Shown one piece after another: positions 3,844 through 9,947 of a DNA stretch of 9,947 nt. The notes under the pieces are model-generated. The model searched no databases. It was given only the letters and a program-made list of their open reading frames with translations, and was not told where the DNA came from. Numbering within the stretch: the stretch's first letter is position 1; each line of letters starts with the position of its first letter. This DNA comes from Thermoleophilia bacterium (GTDB lineage Bacteria; Actinomycetota; Thermoleophilia; Gaiellales; Gaiellaceae): the NCBI GenBank assembly GCA_025936595.1, contig JAICTB010000070.1, positions 1 through 9,947 on the forward strand, read 5' to 3'. The translations under genes were made by a program, and so were the position numbers.

Positions 3844-6516
3844 CTACTCGGACCCGCCGTCGATCCCCCACTCGCTCATCGGCGTGTAGCCCCAGTCGCC
3901 GTCGCCGTTCGCCGACGGCTCCGCCTCCTCGGCCGCGGGTGCTTCCGGCTCCGTCGTGGCCGTCGTCGCCGGCGCCGCCGCGCCCGCGGGCGACGTCTTG
4001 CGACGGTTCTTGCCGCCACGTGAGCCGCGGCGCGTCTTCTTCTTCGCCGGCACCGGCGAGTCGCCGTCCTCCTCGCCGAGCTCACGCCCCGGAACGTGGA
4101 TCACCGGGCCGGGCTGCTCGGACCCCGCGTCGTCCGCCTCGGCGTCGGGCGTCTCGTCGGGCTGCGATGTCGCCGCCGCGGCCGCAGTCGACGTCTTCTT
4201 CTTACGATTCTTGCCGCCGCGCGAGCCGCGTCGCGTCTTCTTCTTCGGCGGAGCATCGGCGGCGAGAGCCTCCACGCCGACCGCGTCGAGCTCATCGCCC
4301 GCCGGTTCCTCGACCGGCTCGCCGGCCGCGTCGTCCTCGACCTCCACGTCGTCTTCGATCTCGTCCTCGACCGCGGCGTCTTCCTCGGACGGCCTCGCAG
4401 CGGCGGCGGGGCGCTTCGCGCGCGTCGGCCGCTCGGCCTCGGCCTCGGCGGTGAGCGGCTCGTCGGCCTGCTCGACGGGCGCGAGCAGCTCGGCCCACGC
4501 GAGCCCGTCGGTGATCGCCGTGACGCGCGCCGACACCTTCTTGCCGACCAGCCTCGCGGCATCCCCGACGACGACGTCGACGTCGTCGACCTTGCCCACG
4601 CCGGCATGCGGATCGTGGAGACCGACCTCGCCGAGCTTCAGCTCGAGCTCCTGGCCGACGTCCACCGGCAGCTCCGGCGCGACCTTCTCGAGCGTTCCCT
4701 GATCGATCACGCGGAAGTGATCGACGTGCTCGCCCTCAGCGCCGACGAGGAAGAACCGTCGCTTCGTCGTGTCCTCGAGCTCGCGCAGGCGCGAACCGCC
4801 GGGACCGACGACCAGCCACGCGACCTTCGCCGCGACCTCGACCTTGAATGCCTTGTCGCGCGAGCCGGGCGTGACGAGCGAGCGCAACCTGCGCTCGACG
4901 TCGACCGCCGCGGTGTGCTCCGAGACGACGATCCCGTCGCCGCCGCACGTCGGGCATTTCTTCGTCATGACCTCGCGCGGCCCGTCGGTGACGTTCTGCC
5001 GCGTCATCTCGACGAGGCCGAGCGGCGAGATCTCGACGACGTAGGTTTTCGTGCGGTCGCGCTCGAGCTCTTCCCCGAGTGCCTGCTCGACGGCCGCGCG
5101 GTTCTTCGGGCTCGCCATGTCGATGAAGTCGATGACGATGATCCCGCCGATGTCTCGGAGCCGCAGCTGCCGCACGACCTCCTTCACGGCCTCCAGGTTG
5201 TTCTTCGTGATCGTGTCCTCGAGGCGGCCGCCGGACTTCTTCGAGCGGGAGCCGACGAACCGGCCCGTGTTCACGTCGATCACCGTGAACGCCTCCGCGT
5301 AGTCGAAGATCAGGTAGCCGCCCGACGGAAGATCGACACGGCGGCTGAGCGTCGAACGGATCTCCTGCTCGACGCCGAACGCCTCCATCAGCGGCTCGCG
5401 CTCCTTGTACCGCGTGACGCGCTCCGCCATGTGCGGCGACGTCTTCTTCAGGTAGCCGACGATGCGCTTGTGCGTGCGGTCGTGGTCGACGAGCAGCCGC
5501 TCGAAGTCGCCGGTGAAGAGATCGCGCACGACGCGCAGCGGCAGCTCCGCCTCCTGGTAGACGAGCGACGGCGCCTTGGCACCCTCCGCCTTCGCCTCGA
5601 TCGTCTTCCACAGCCGTTGCAGGAAATCGAGGTCGCGCTCGATGTCGTCGGCCGATGCACCCTCGGCGGCGGTGCGGACGATCACACCGCCCTTCTTCGG
5701 CGCGTGCTCCTTGAGGATCGCCTTCAAGCGGTTGCGCTCCTCGTCCTCGAGCCGGCGCGAGACACCCAGCCCTTCGCCGTGCGGGACGTAGACGACGAAC
5801 CGGCCGGGCAGCGAGATCTCGGTCGTCAGCCGCGCGCCCTTCGTCTTCATCGGATCCTTCACCGCCTGCACGAGAATCTTCTCGCCGCGCTGGATCAGGT
5901 CGGTAATCTTGCGCGCCGACTTGCGGCCCTCGAGCTCCGGGCCGACGATCTCGTCGACGTAGAGGAACCCGTTCTTCTCGAGTCCGATCTCGACGAAGGC
6001 AGCCTCCATGCCGGGGAGGACGTTGTCGACGACGCCGAGATAGATGTTCCCGGCGATCGAGCGGCGCTCCGGGCGCTCGAGATAGACCTCGGCGACCTTG
6101 TCGTCCTCCAGCACCGCGACGCGCTTCTCGCCCGCATCGACGGAGATGACGAGCTCGCGCTTCGCCTTCGGGAGCGGCGCGCGCTTCGGCGGGGTGCGCC
6201 GGCGCGACTGCCCCTGCGAGCGCTGCTCGCGCGGCTTGCGCTCCTGCGGCTTGCGCCGCTCGGCCGGGGCCTCGACGCTCGGCGCAGCAGCCGCGGTCGC
6301 CCCGCCGCCTGCGGCTGTGCTCTTCTTGCGGTTGCGCCCGCCACGTGTGCCGCGGCGGCGCTTGGTCGGTGCAGTGGTGCTCGATTGTCCGTCGGTGCCC
6401 GCCGGTGCGGCGGGCGTGTCGACGGTCGGCTGTTCAACGTCGGGACGTTCCGTGGCGCGCGTCGGCAGCGCCAGATCCTCCGGCGACTTCTTGCGCCGGA
6501 AAAAGGACAGTGGCAA
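3844..6516 (-). CDS. rng: Ribonuclease E/G family endoribonuclease
   Basis: It cleaves single-stranded RNA in mRNA decay and in rRNA and tRNA processing. The 890-residue protein has a basic, disordered N-terminal arm (1-118) and an RNase E/G core from about 119 to 595. An S1-like part holds NIYLGVVDNVLPGMEAAFVE (157-176). The DNase I-like domain carries the metal-binding aspartates D414 (IDVNTG) and D463 (VIDFIDM), matching E. coli D303 and D346. The zinc link is CPTC (521-524). A segment at about 625-678 resembles a TRAM/OB fold. A long acidic and basic C-terminal arm follows (680-890). The basic motif TRRGSRGGKNRKK or a close variant occurs three times, at 52-65, 758-773 and 825-840. The chain ends in WGYTPMSEWGIDGG. 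The TTG start at 6516 is set by AGGAGAGA upstream. With extensions on both sides of the core it could equally be called rne. Confidence 0.95.
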   Translation of the reverse strand: MPLSFFRRKKSPEDLALPTRATERPDVEQPTVDTPAAPAGTDGQSSTTAPTKRRRGTRGGRNRKKSTAAGGGATAAAAPSVEAPAERRKPQERKPREQRSQGQSRRRTPPKRAPLPKAKRELVISVDAGEKRVAVLEDDKVAEVYLERPERRSIAGNIYLGVVDNVLPGMEAAFVEIGLEKNGFLYVDEIVGPELEGRKSARKITDLIQRGEKILVQAVKDPMKTKGARLTTEISLPGRFVVYVPHGEGLGVSRRLEDEERNRLKAILKEHAPKKGGVIVRTAAEGASADDIERDLDFLQRLWKTIEAKAEGAKAPSLVYQEAELPLRVVRDLFTGDFERLLVDHDRTHKRIVGYLKKTSPHMAERVTRYKEREPLMEAFGVEQEIRSTLSRRVDLPSGGYLIFDYAEAFTVIDVNTGRFVGSRSKKSGGRLEDTITKNNLEAVKEVVRQLRLRDIGGIIVIDFIDMASPKNRAAVEQALGEELERDRTKTYVVEISPLGLVEMTRQNVTDGPREVMTKKCPTCGGDGIVVSEHTAAVDVERRLRSLVTPGSRDKAFKVEVAAKVAWLVVGPGGSRLRELEDTTKRRFFLVGAEGEHVDHFRVIDQGTLEKVAPELPVDVGQELELKLGEVGLHDPHAGVGKVDDVDVVVGDAARLVGKKVSARVTAITDGLAWAELLAPVEQADEPLTAEAEAERPTRAKRPAAAARPSEEDAAVEDEIEDDVEVEDDAAGEPVEEPAGDELDAVGVEALAADAPPKKKTRRGSRGGKNRKKKTSTAAAAATSQPDETPDAEADDAGSEQPGPVIHVPGRELGEEDGDSPVPAKKKTRRGSRGGKNRRKTSPAGAAAPATTATTEPEAPAAEEAEPSANGDGDWGYTPMSEWGIDGGSE
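3997..4044 (-). repeat. Repeat of the basic motif in RNase E/G, distal copy
   Basis: These 48 bases encode KKKTRRGSRGGKNRRK (residues 825-840). Compared with the copy at 4198-4245, 7 of 48 bases differ. Four of the differences are silent, and the other three change a single codon from Lys to Arg. The protein motif is therefore kept more strictly than the DNA, as expected under selection for a basic RNA-binding patch. Confidence 0.8.
4198..4245 (-). repeat. Repeat of the basic motif in RNase E/G, middle copy
   Basis: These bases encode KKKTRRGSRGGKNRKK (residues 758-773), near-identical to the copy at 3997-4044. The two are separated by an acidic, proline-containing spacer of about 50 residues. 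Confidence 0.8.
6322..6363 (-). repeat. Repeat of the basic motif in RNase E/G, N-terminal copy
   Basis: These bases encode KRRRGTRGGRNRKK (residues 52-65), a diverged version of the two C-terminal copies. It places the same basic patch on the other side of the catalytic core. Confidence 0.7.
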
Positions 6517-6520
6517 ACGA

Positions 6521-6528
6521 TCTCTCCT
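6521..6528 (-). promoter_or_regulatory. Ribosome binding site that fixes the RNase E/G start
   Basis: AGGAGAGA lies 4 bases before TTG at 6516; measured from its AGGAG core the gap is 7 bases. It decides in favour of the TTG, which gives the N-terminus MPLSFFRRKK. Confidence 0.75.
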
Positions 6529-6596
6529 GTGATGAGCGCGCGCGCAGCCTCACTCGCCCCGCGAGAGGCGAAAGCGGGCGCGCGTCGCTGTTGGAT

Positions 6597-6623
6597 GGGA
6601 AAAGCCTTGGCATAGGCCTTCCC
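6597..6623. other. Imperfect hairpin in the leader of the RNase E/G gene
   Basis: GGGAA (6597-6601) pairs with TTCCC (6619-6623) and GCCT (6604-6607) with AGGC (6614-6617). A small internal loop separates the two stems, and a 6-base loop closes the hairpin. It lies in the 127-base gap between the 68-residue gene and the RNase gene. There is no U-run on the minus strand, so it is not a clear terminator. RNase E genes are often autoregulated through their 5' leader, which makes a structured leader here plausible but unproven. Confidence 0.3.
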
Positions 6624-6643
6624 GCAGGGTACCAGCGGCCCCC

Positions 6644-6850
6644 TCAGGCGGCTTCGACGGCAGGACGGAGCTTCGATCGACGTGCACGAATCGCCCGCAG
6701 GCGCTGGGAAAGGCGCGCCCAGGCCCAGGGCTCGACCTCGACGTAGCGGGTCGCCGACTGGCCGCGCGTCGACTCGAGATACTCGAACCAGGCGTCCGCT
6801 TCTTCGATCAGTAGGAGCTCGTGCGCTTCTTGGGTTCCGGTCAACGGCAT
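6644..6850 (-). CDS. Small conserved-looking protein, 68 residues, unknown function
   Basis: I do not recognise a named family. The product is soluble, with an acidic first half (IEEADAWFEYLESTRGQ) and an aromatic stretch (YVEVEPWAWARL). A strongly basic helix closes it (SQRLRAIRARRSKLR, about 48-62). The charge split suggests binding to RNA, DNA or an acidic partner; this is inference. The start is ATG at 6850 because an almost perfect Shine-Dalgarno, GGAGGTGAT (6863-6855), ends 4 bases before it. The upstream ATG at 6856 and GTG at 6859 overlap that site and are unlikely. It begins 30 bases after the DUF697 gene and precedes the RNase E/G gene, so it belongs to the operon. This is the best ribosome site seen in the window. 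Confidence 0.75.
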   Translation of the reverse strand: MPLTGTQEAHELLLIEEADAWFEYLESTRGQSATRYVEVEPWAWARLSQRLRAIRARRSKLRPAVEAA

Positions 6851-6854
6851 CGGC

Positions 6855-6863
6855 ATCACCTCC
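6855..6863 (-). promoter_or_regulatory. Strong Shine-Dalgarno of the 68-residue gene
   Basis: GGAGGTGAT is complementary to the 3' end of 16S rRNA over nine bases and lies 4 bases before ATG 6850 (8 from the GGAGG core). It rules out the two start codons that overlap it (6859 and 6856). Confidence 0.8.
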
Positions 6864-6880
6864 GGTCGATGCGCAAAAGC

Positions 6881-7654
6881 CTAGGACCCGGACCGGACGG
6901 ACCTCTCCTGGAAGTAGCGCACCGCAGCTTCGCCGACCGCCTTCGTGCCGGCGTAGGCGATCGCACCCTTGATCGCCCAGCCGGCGACGGGGATGAAGTC
7001 GAGCAGCTCGCGGGCGACGGCACGGAAGCCGAGCCCTGCGCCGACGACGCCGAGCAACTCGACGGCGCGCTTGTTGTCGATCTCCTGGCCGTGTGCGAGC
7101 GCGATGCGCAGCACGAGCCGCGCCTGGTTCAGCGTCAGGACGGGCATGTCGACGCCGGGGATGAACACGGCGGCGGAGACGAGCGCGTTCTTCTTCGAGA
7201 ACGACCGGATCAGCTCGTCGCACACCGCCTCGCGCAACACCGGGAGCCGCGCGGCGAGCGACGTGCCGTCCTCGCCGAGTCGGCGTGCGACCGCAGCGGC
7301 GATCTCCTCGATCGGGAAGCCGCGGCCCGGCGGCACGCGAACGAGATCCGTCGCGAGCACGTAGGGCATCGTCTCGGCGTCCGTGACGGCGACGATCGGG
7401 ATGCCGGCGCGCGACGCTGCGTGCAGCTCGCCCTCGTCGGGCGCTCCGACCCAGACGAGCACCGCAGCGTGCTCGACGCGGTGCTCGGCGACCGCCGCGC
7501 TCTCCCCACCCTCACGCAACTCCCGCGCGAGCAACGGCACGAGCTCGCGCGCACCCGCGACCGCGAGCGGTCGCGGATCGCCGGCGCCGCGGCGCAGCTC
7601 GCGCACGAGCGAGAAGAAGGAGAGCGGCCCGAGCTTCGTCTTGCGCCGGCTCAC
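6881..7654 (-). CDS. DUF697-type protein with a degenerate GTPase-like N-terminal region
   Basis: The 257-residue protein has two parts. The C-terminal half (about 145-250) has the DUF697 (YcjF-like) character. It contains helical, partly hydrophobic segments (NALVSAAVFIPGVDMPVLTL, then VELLGVVGAGLGFRAVAREL and DFIPVAGWAIKGAIAYAG) that may associate with the membrane. The N-terminal half looks like a worn G domain. PLAVAGARELVPLLAREL (29-46) lies where a P-loop would be but lacks GxxxxGKS. AAVLVWVGAPDE (63-74) and IPIVAVTDAE (85-94) sit where a GTPase would carry its later motifs, so GTP binding is unlikely. The GTG at 7654 overlaps the rodA stop (GTGA), implying coupling; the long open frame upstream only shadows rodA. 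The function of DUF697 is not known to me. The position after mrdA-rodA suggests a role at the cell envelope. Confidence 0.8.
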   Translation of the reverse strand: MSRRKTKLGPLSFFSLVRELRRGAGDPRPLAVAGARELVPLLARELREGGESAAVAEHRVEHAAVLVWVGAPDEGELHAASRAGIPIVAVTDAETMPYVLATDLVRVPPGRGFPIEEIAAAVARRLGEDGTSLAARLPVLREAVCDELIRSFSKKNALVSAAVFIPGVDMPVLTLNQARLVLRIALAHGQEIDNKRAVELLGVVGAGLGFRAVARELLDFIPVAGWAIKGAIAYAGTKAVGEAAVRYFQERSVRSGS

Positions 7655-8832
7655 GCGCGTCGCCGGCCGGAGCGCATCGCGATCGACTGCAAGACGCCCA
7701 TCGCGAGGAAGTTCGTGATCATCGAAGACCCACCGACCGACACGAACGGCAACGGGATCCCGGTGATCGGCGCGATCCCCATCGTCATCGCGCTGTTCAC
7801 GAAGACCTGGAACATGAACATGAAGGCGATCCCGCCGGCGACGATTGCGCCATAGAGGTCCTTCGCGCCGGCCACGATTTTCAGCGCACGCCATACGACG
7901 AGCAGGTACAGCAGCAGGAGGATCGATGCGCCGAAGAACCCCCGCTCCTCGGCGAGCGACGCGAATGCGAAGTCGGTGGCATGCTCGGGGAGGTAATTGA
8001 GCCGCGTCTGCGTCGCGCCGAGCACGCCGCGGCCGCGCAGCCCTCCGGCGCCGACGGCGGTGATCGACTGGCGCAGGTTGTATGTCGCTCCGCGCGGGTC
8101 GTTGTCCGGGTGCGTGAAGCCGGTGAGGCGCGCCGCCTGGTAGGGCTTGAGGACGTTCATCCCCGCCGCAGGGAGCAGCCACAGGACGGCGAGCGCACCG
8201 AGCGTCGCAAGCGCGACCAGCACGCCGAGATGGAGCCACCGTGTGCCGGCGACGAACAACACCGCTGCGAGCGCGGCGGTGTAGACGAGCGCGGTGCCGA
8301 TGTCCGGCTGCACGAACACGAGCACGATCGGCGGCAGCCCGTAACCGAGCGTCGCGAGGGACGCCGCCGGCGAGCCAAGCGAGCGCGCGCGCTCGGTGAT
8401 GAAGCCTGCGAGCACGAGGACGAAGAGGACCTTGCCGAACTCGGACGGCTGGAACGTGAAGAACCCGACGTCGATCCAGCGCCGCGAACCGCGCGTCGCG
8501 GCGCCTGCGGCCAGCACGAACACCATCACGGCGAGGGTCCCGAAGTAGATCGGCCGCCGGAAGCGCCGGAACGTATCGGGGTCGACAAGAAGCGTCGCGA
8601 CGAACAGCACGCCGCCGACGCACGCGTACAGCGCCTGGCGCGTCATCGCCGACCCGCCGGGGTCGTGCCGCGTGATCCCGTCGATCGCCCAGAGCCCGTA
8701 GGCGACGACCGCGATCAGGGCGGCGAGCAGGACCCAGTCGAGACGGCGCAGGACGCCGCCGAGCCCGACCACATCCGCCTCCCGGCGGCCGCGCAGCCCG
8801 CGCGCTCTCGTGTCGACCGCTTCGATCGCCAT
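7651..8832 (-). CDS. rodA: Peptidoglycan glycosyltransferase RodA (SEDS family)
   Basis: RodA polymerises lipid II into glycan strands for side-wall growth, together with PBP2. The 393-residue protein has about ten hydrophobic segments after a charged N-terminus. SEDS motifs are visible: RGSRRWIDVGFFTFQPSEFG (114-133), QPDIGTAL (175-182), and the large extracellular loop with HPDNDPRGATYNLRQS (241-256), which holds the likely catalytic aspartate (D243 or D245). LPEHATDFAFASLAEERGF (281-299) and GIPLPFVSVGGSS (358-370) follow. RodA is preferred over FtsW because PBP2 lies directly upstream. The ATG at 8832 shares a base with the PBP2 stop (TGATG), and the GTG of the DUF697 gene overlaps its own stop. 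Confidence 0.94.
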   Translation of the reverse strand: MAIEAVDTRARGLRGRREADVVGLGGVLRRLDWVLLAALIAVVAYGLWAIDGITRHDPGGSAMTRQALYACVGGVLFVATLLVDPDTFRRFRRPIYFGTLAVMVFVLAAGAATRGSRRWIDVGFFTFQPSEFGKVLFVLVLAGFITERARSLGSPAASLATLGYGLPPIVLVFVQPDIGTALVYTAALAAVLFVAGTRWLHLGVLVALATLGALAVLWLLPAAGMNVLKPYQAARLTGFTHPDNDPRGATYNLRQSITAVGAGGLRGRGVLGATQTRLNYLPEHATDFAFASLAEERGFFGASILLLLYLLVVWRALKIVAGAKDLYGAIVAGGIAFMFMFQVFVNSAMTMGIAPITGIPLPFVSVGGSSMITNFLAMGVLQSIAMRSGRRRA

Positions 8833-9947
8833 CAGTCGCTCGGGTGGAAGGTCGTGGCGGCCCTCTTCTTGAAGTACTGCTCGAAGACCTGCAGTGCGGC
8901 CGGCGCCGCGGACGTGCCGCCGTGGCCGCCATTCTCGATCATGGCGCAGACGACGATCGTCGGCGCGTCGTACGGGCCGTAGCCGCACCACCAGGACTGC
9001 GTCAGGTTCTGCGGGTACTTGTCGCCGGGGACCGTGACGTTCTTCTCGGCGCTCCCGGTCTTGCCGGCGATGTCGACCGGGAAGCTCCCGAACACGCCCG
9101 AGCCCGTGCCGATCGACGCGTGCGTCGCCTCCTCGAGTCCCTGCTGCACGACGCGAAGCGCGGTCGGATCGACTCCCGTCGGCTCCGGCGGCTGAGCGCC
9201 GAAGCGGCGCAGCGTGCGCCCCTGCTCGCCGCTCGTCGCCGTCGACTCGACGTCTTCGGCGATGTGCGGCGTGACGAGGTTGCCGCCGTTCGCGATCATC
9301 GCGTAGAGGCGCGTCATCTGCAGCGGCGTCACGAGCATCTGCCCCTGTCCGATCGCCATCTGGATCGAGTAGCCCGGCTTCCACGTCCGGTCGACCTCGC
9401 TGAAGCCCTTGCTCGCCGGGTACTGCGCGCGGCGCCACTCCGGGGTCGGCATCAGGCCGGCCGCCTCGGGGCTCATGTCGATGCCGGTCTTCTCACCGAG
9501 CCCGAAGCGATTCGCCCACCCCTGCAGTGGATGGCCGCGGTCGGGCGGCAGCAGGTAGAAACGCTTGCCTAGCTCGTAGAAATAGGTGTCGCAGGACATC
9601 GCAAGCGCCGTCGGCAGGTCGATCCACTGGTCGATCAGCGGCGTCCAGTTGTTGAACGTCTGCCCGTAGGCGACGAGGTCGGGCGAGCAGAGGATCGACT
9701 CGTACGGCGTGACCAGATGCTCCTGCATCGCGGCGAGCGCGGTCACCGGCTTGAACGTCGAGCCCGGCGGATAGGCGGCGTCGATCGCGCGGTTGAGCGC
9801 GGGCGAGTTCTCCTCGGTCGCCTTCGTGCCGAGCACCGGAGCGAGCTTCTTCGGGCCGGGATGGCCGACGAAGATCGACGGCTTGTACGTCGGGTACGAG
9901 GCCATCGCGAGGATCGAGCCGTCCTTCGGGTTCATGGCGACGATCGC
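8832..9947 (-). CDS. mrdA: Penicillin-binding protein 2, transpeptidase part (5' end outside window)
   Basis: This class B PBP cross-links peptidoglycan as the partner of RodA. The last 371 residues are present. The visible part opens AIVAMNPKDGSILAM, the start of the transpeptidase domain. The catalytic serine is in PPGSTFKP (SxxK, Ser codon 9761-9759). The second motif is SCD in MSCDTYFYELG (Ser codon 9596-9594), with Asp in the third place as usual for PBP2. The third is KTG in AGKTGSAE (Lys codon 9062-9060). The segment SIQMAIGQGQMLVTPLQM is typical of the family. The membrane anchor and the N-terminal dimerisation domain lie beyond 9947. It overlaps rodA by one base. The mrdA name rests on the RodA partner and the motifs. 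Confidence 0.95.
   Translation of the reverse strand, partial: AIVAMNPKDGSILAMASYPTYKPSIFVGHPGPKKLAPVLGTKATEENSPALNRAIDAAYPPGSTFKPVTALAAMQEHLVTPYESILCSPDLVAYGQTFNNWTPLIDQWIDLPTALAMSCDTYFYELGKRFYLLPPDRGHPLQGWANRFGLGEKTGIDMSPEAAGLMPTPEWRRAQYPASKGFSEVDRTWKPGYSIQMAIGQGQMLVTPLQMTRLYAMIANGGNLVTPHIAEDVESTATSGEQGRTLRRFGAQPPEPTGVDPTALRVVQQGLEEATHASIGTGSGVFGSFPVDIAGKTGSAEKNVTVPGDKYPQNLTQSWWCGYGPYDAPTIVVCAMIENGGHGGTSAAPAALQVFEQYFKKRAATTFHPSD

Noticed and set aside
3257..3871. An upstream extension of the bL27 frame
   Set aside because: It shadows rplU. bL27 orthologues start MAHKKG, which fits ATG 3256.
4096..6615. A plus-strand open frame of 839 codons antisense to the RNase E/G gene
   Set aside because: The opposite strand encodes an unmistakable RNase E/G with catalytic and zinc motifs. 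The antisense product is a low-complexity Arg/Leu/Asp-rich chain of the kind produced by high third-position G+C in the sense gene.
7655..8932. A long upstream extension of the DUF697 frame
   Set aside because: It lies in another frame of rodA and is Arg/Pro-rich shadow sequence. GTG at 7654, overlapping the rodA stop, is the sensible start.

Overview
The window is part of a high-GC chromosome, about 75% G+C where I counted in nadD. Genes are packed tightly, and GTG and TTG starts are frequent. The gene set (a class B PBP2 and RodA pair, a large RNase E/G with basic low-complexity arms, and bL21 with a long C-terminal tail) suggests an actinobacterium. The style fits the Thermoleophilia (Gaiella/Solirubrobacter side), but this is inferred from gene character, not from a marker search.

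From 9947 down to 697, everything lies on the minus strand and reads as one long gene train. In transcription order it holds: mrdA (PBP2, 5' end outside the window), rodA, a DUF697-type protein, a 68-residue unknown protein, an RNase E/G, rplU (bL21), rpmA (bL27), obgE, nadD and rsfS. Several junctions overlap by 1-8 nt (mrdA/rodA, rodA/DUF697, rplU/rpmA, obgE/nadD, nadD/rsfS), so translational coupling is likely. The train links lateral cell-wall growth (PBP2 and RodA) with RNA turnover, large-subunit proteins and assembly (bL21, bL27, Obg), NAD synthesis (NadD) and ribosome silencing (RsfS). Three intergenic gaps carry structure: a stem-loop next to the U-run just before rplU, a pair of palindromic direct repeats before obgE, and an imperfect hairpin before the RNase gene.

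Downstream of rsfS, on the same strand, lies a small gene of clearly lower G+C (about 59% where counted). It encodes a PD-(D/E)XK nuclease of the I-Ssp6803I homing-endonuclease type with an apparently intact active site. Its reading frame runs without a stop through the whole of a complete tRNA-Ala(GGC) gene and ends in the loop of a hairpin beyond it. The first base of the tRNA is also the first base of codon 145. This endonuclease-tRNA fusion is the most interesting object in the window.

The first 105 bases are the 3' end of a plus-strand gene that converges on the tRNA. I see no CRISPR array, insertion sequence or prophage gene. No gene-free stretch exceeds 300 bases.
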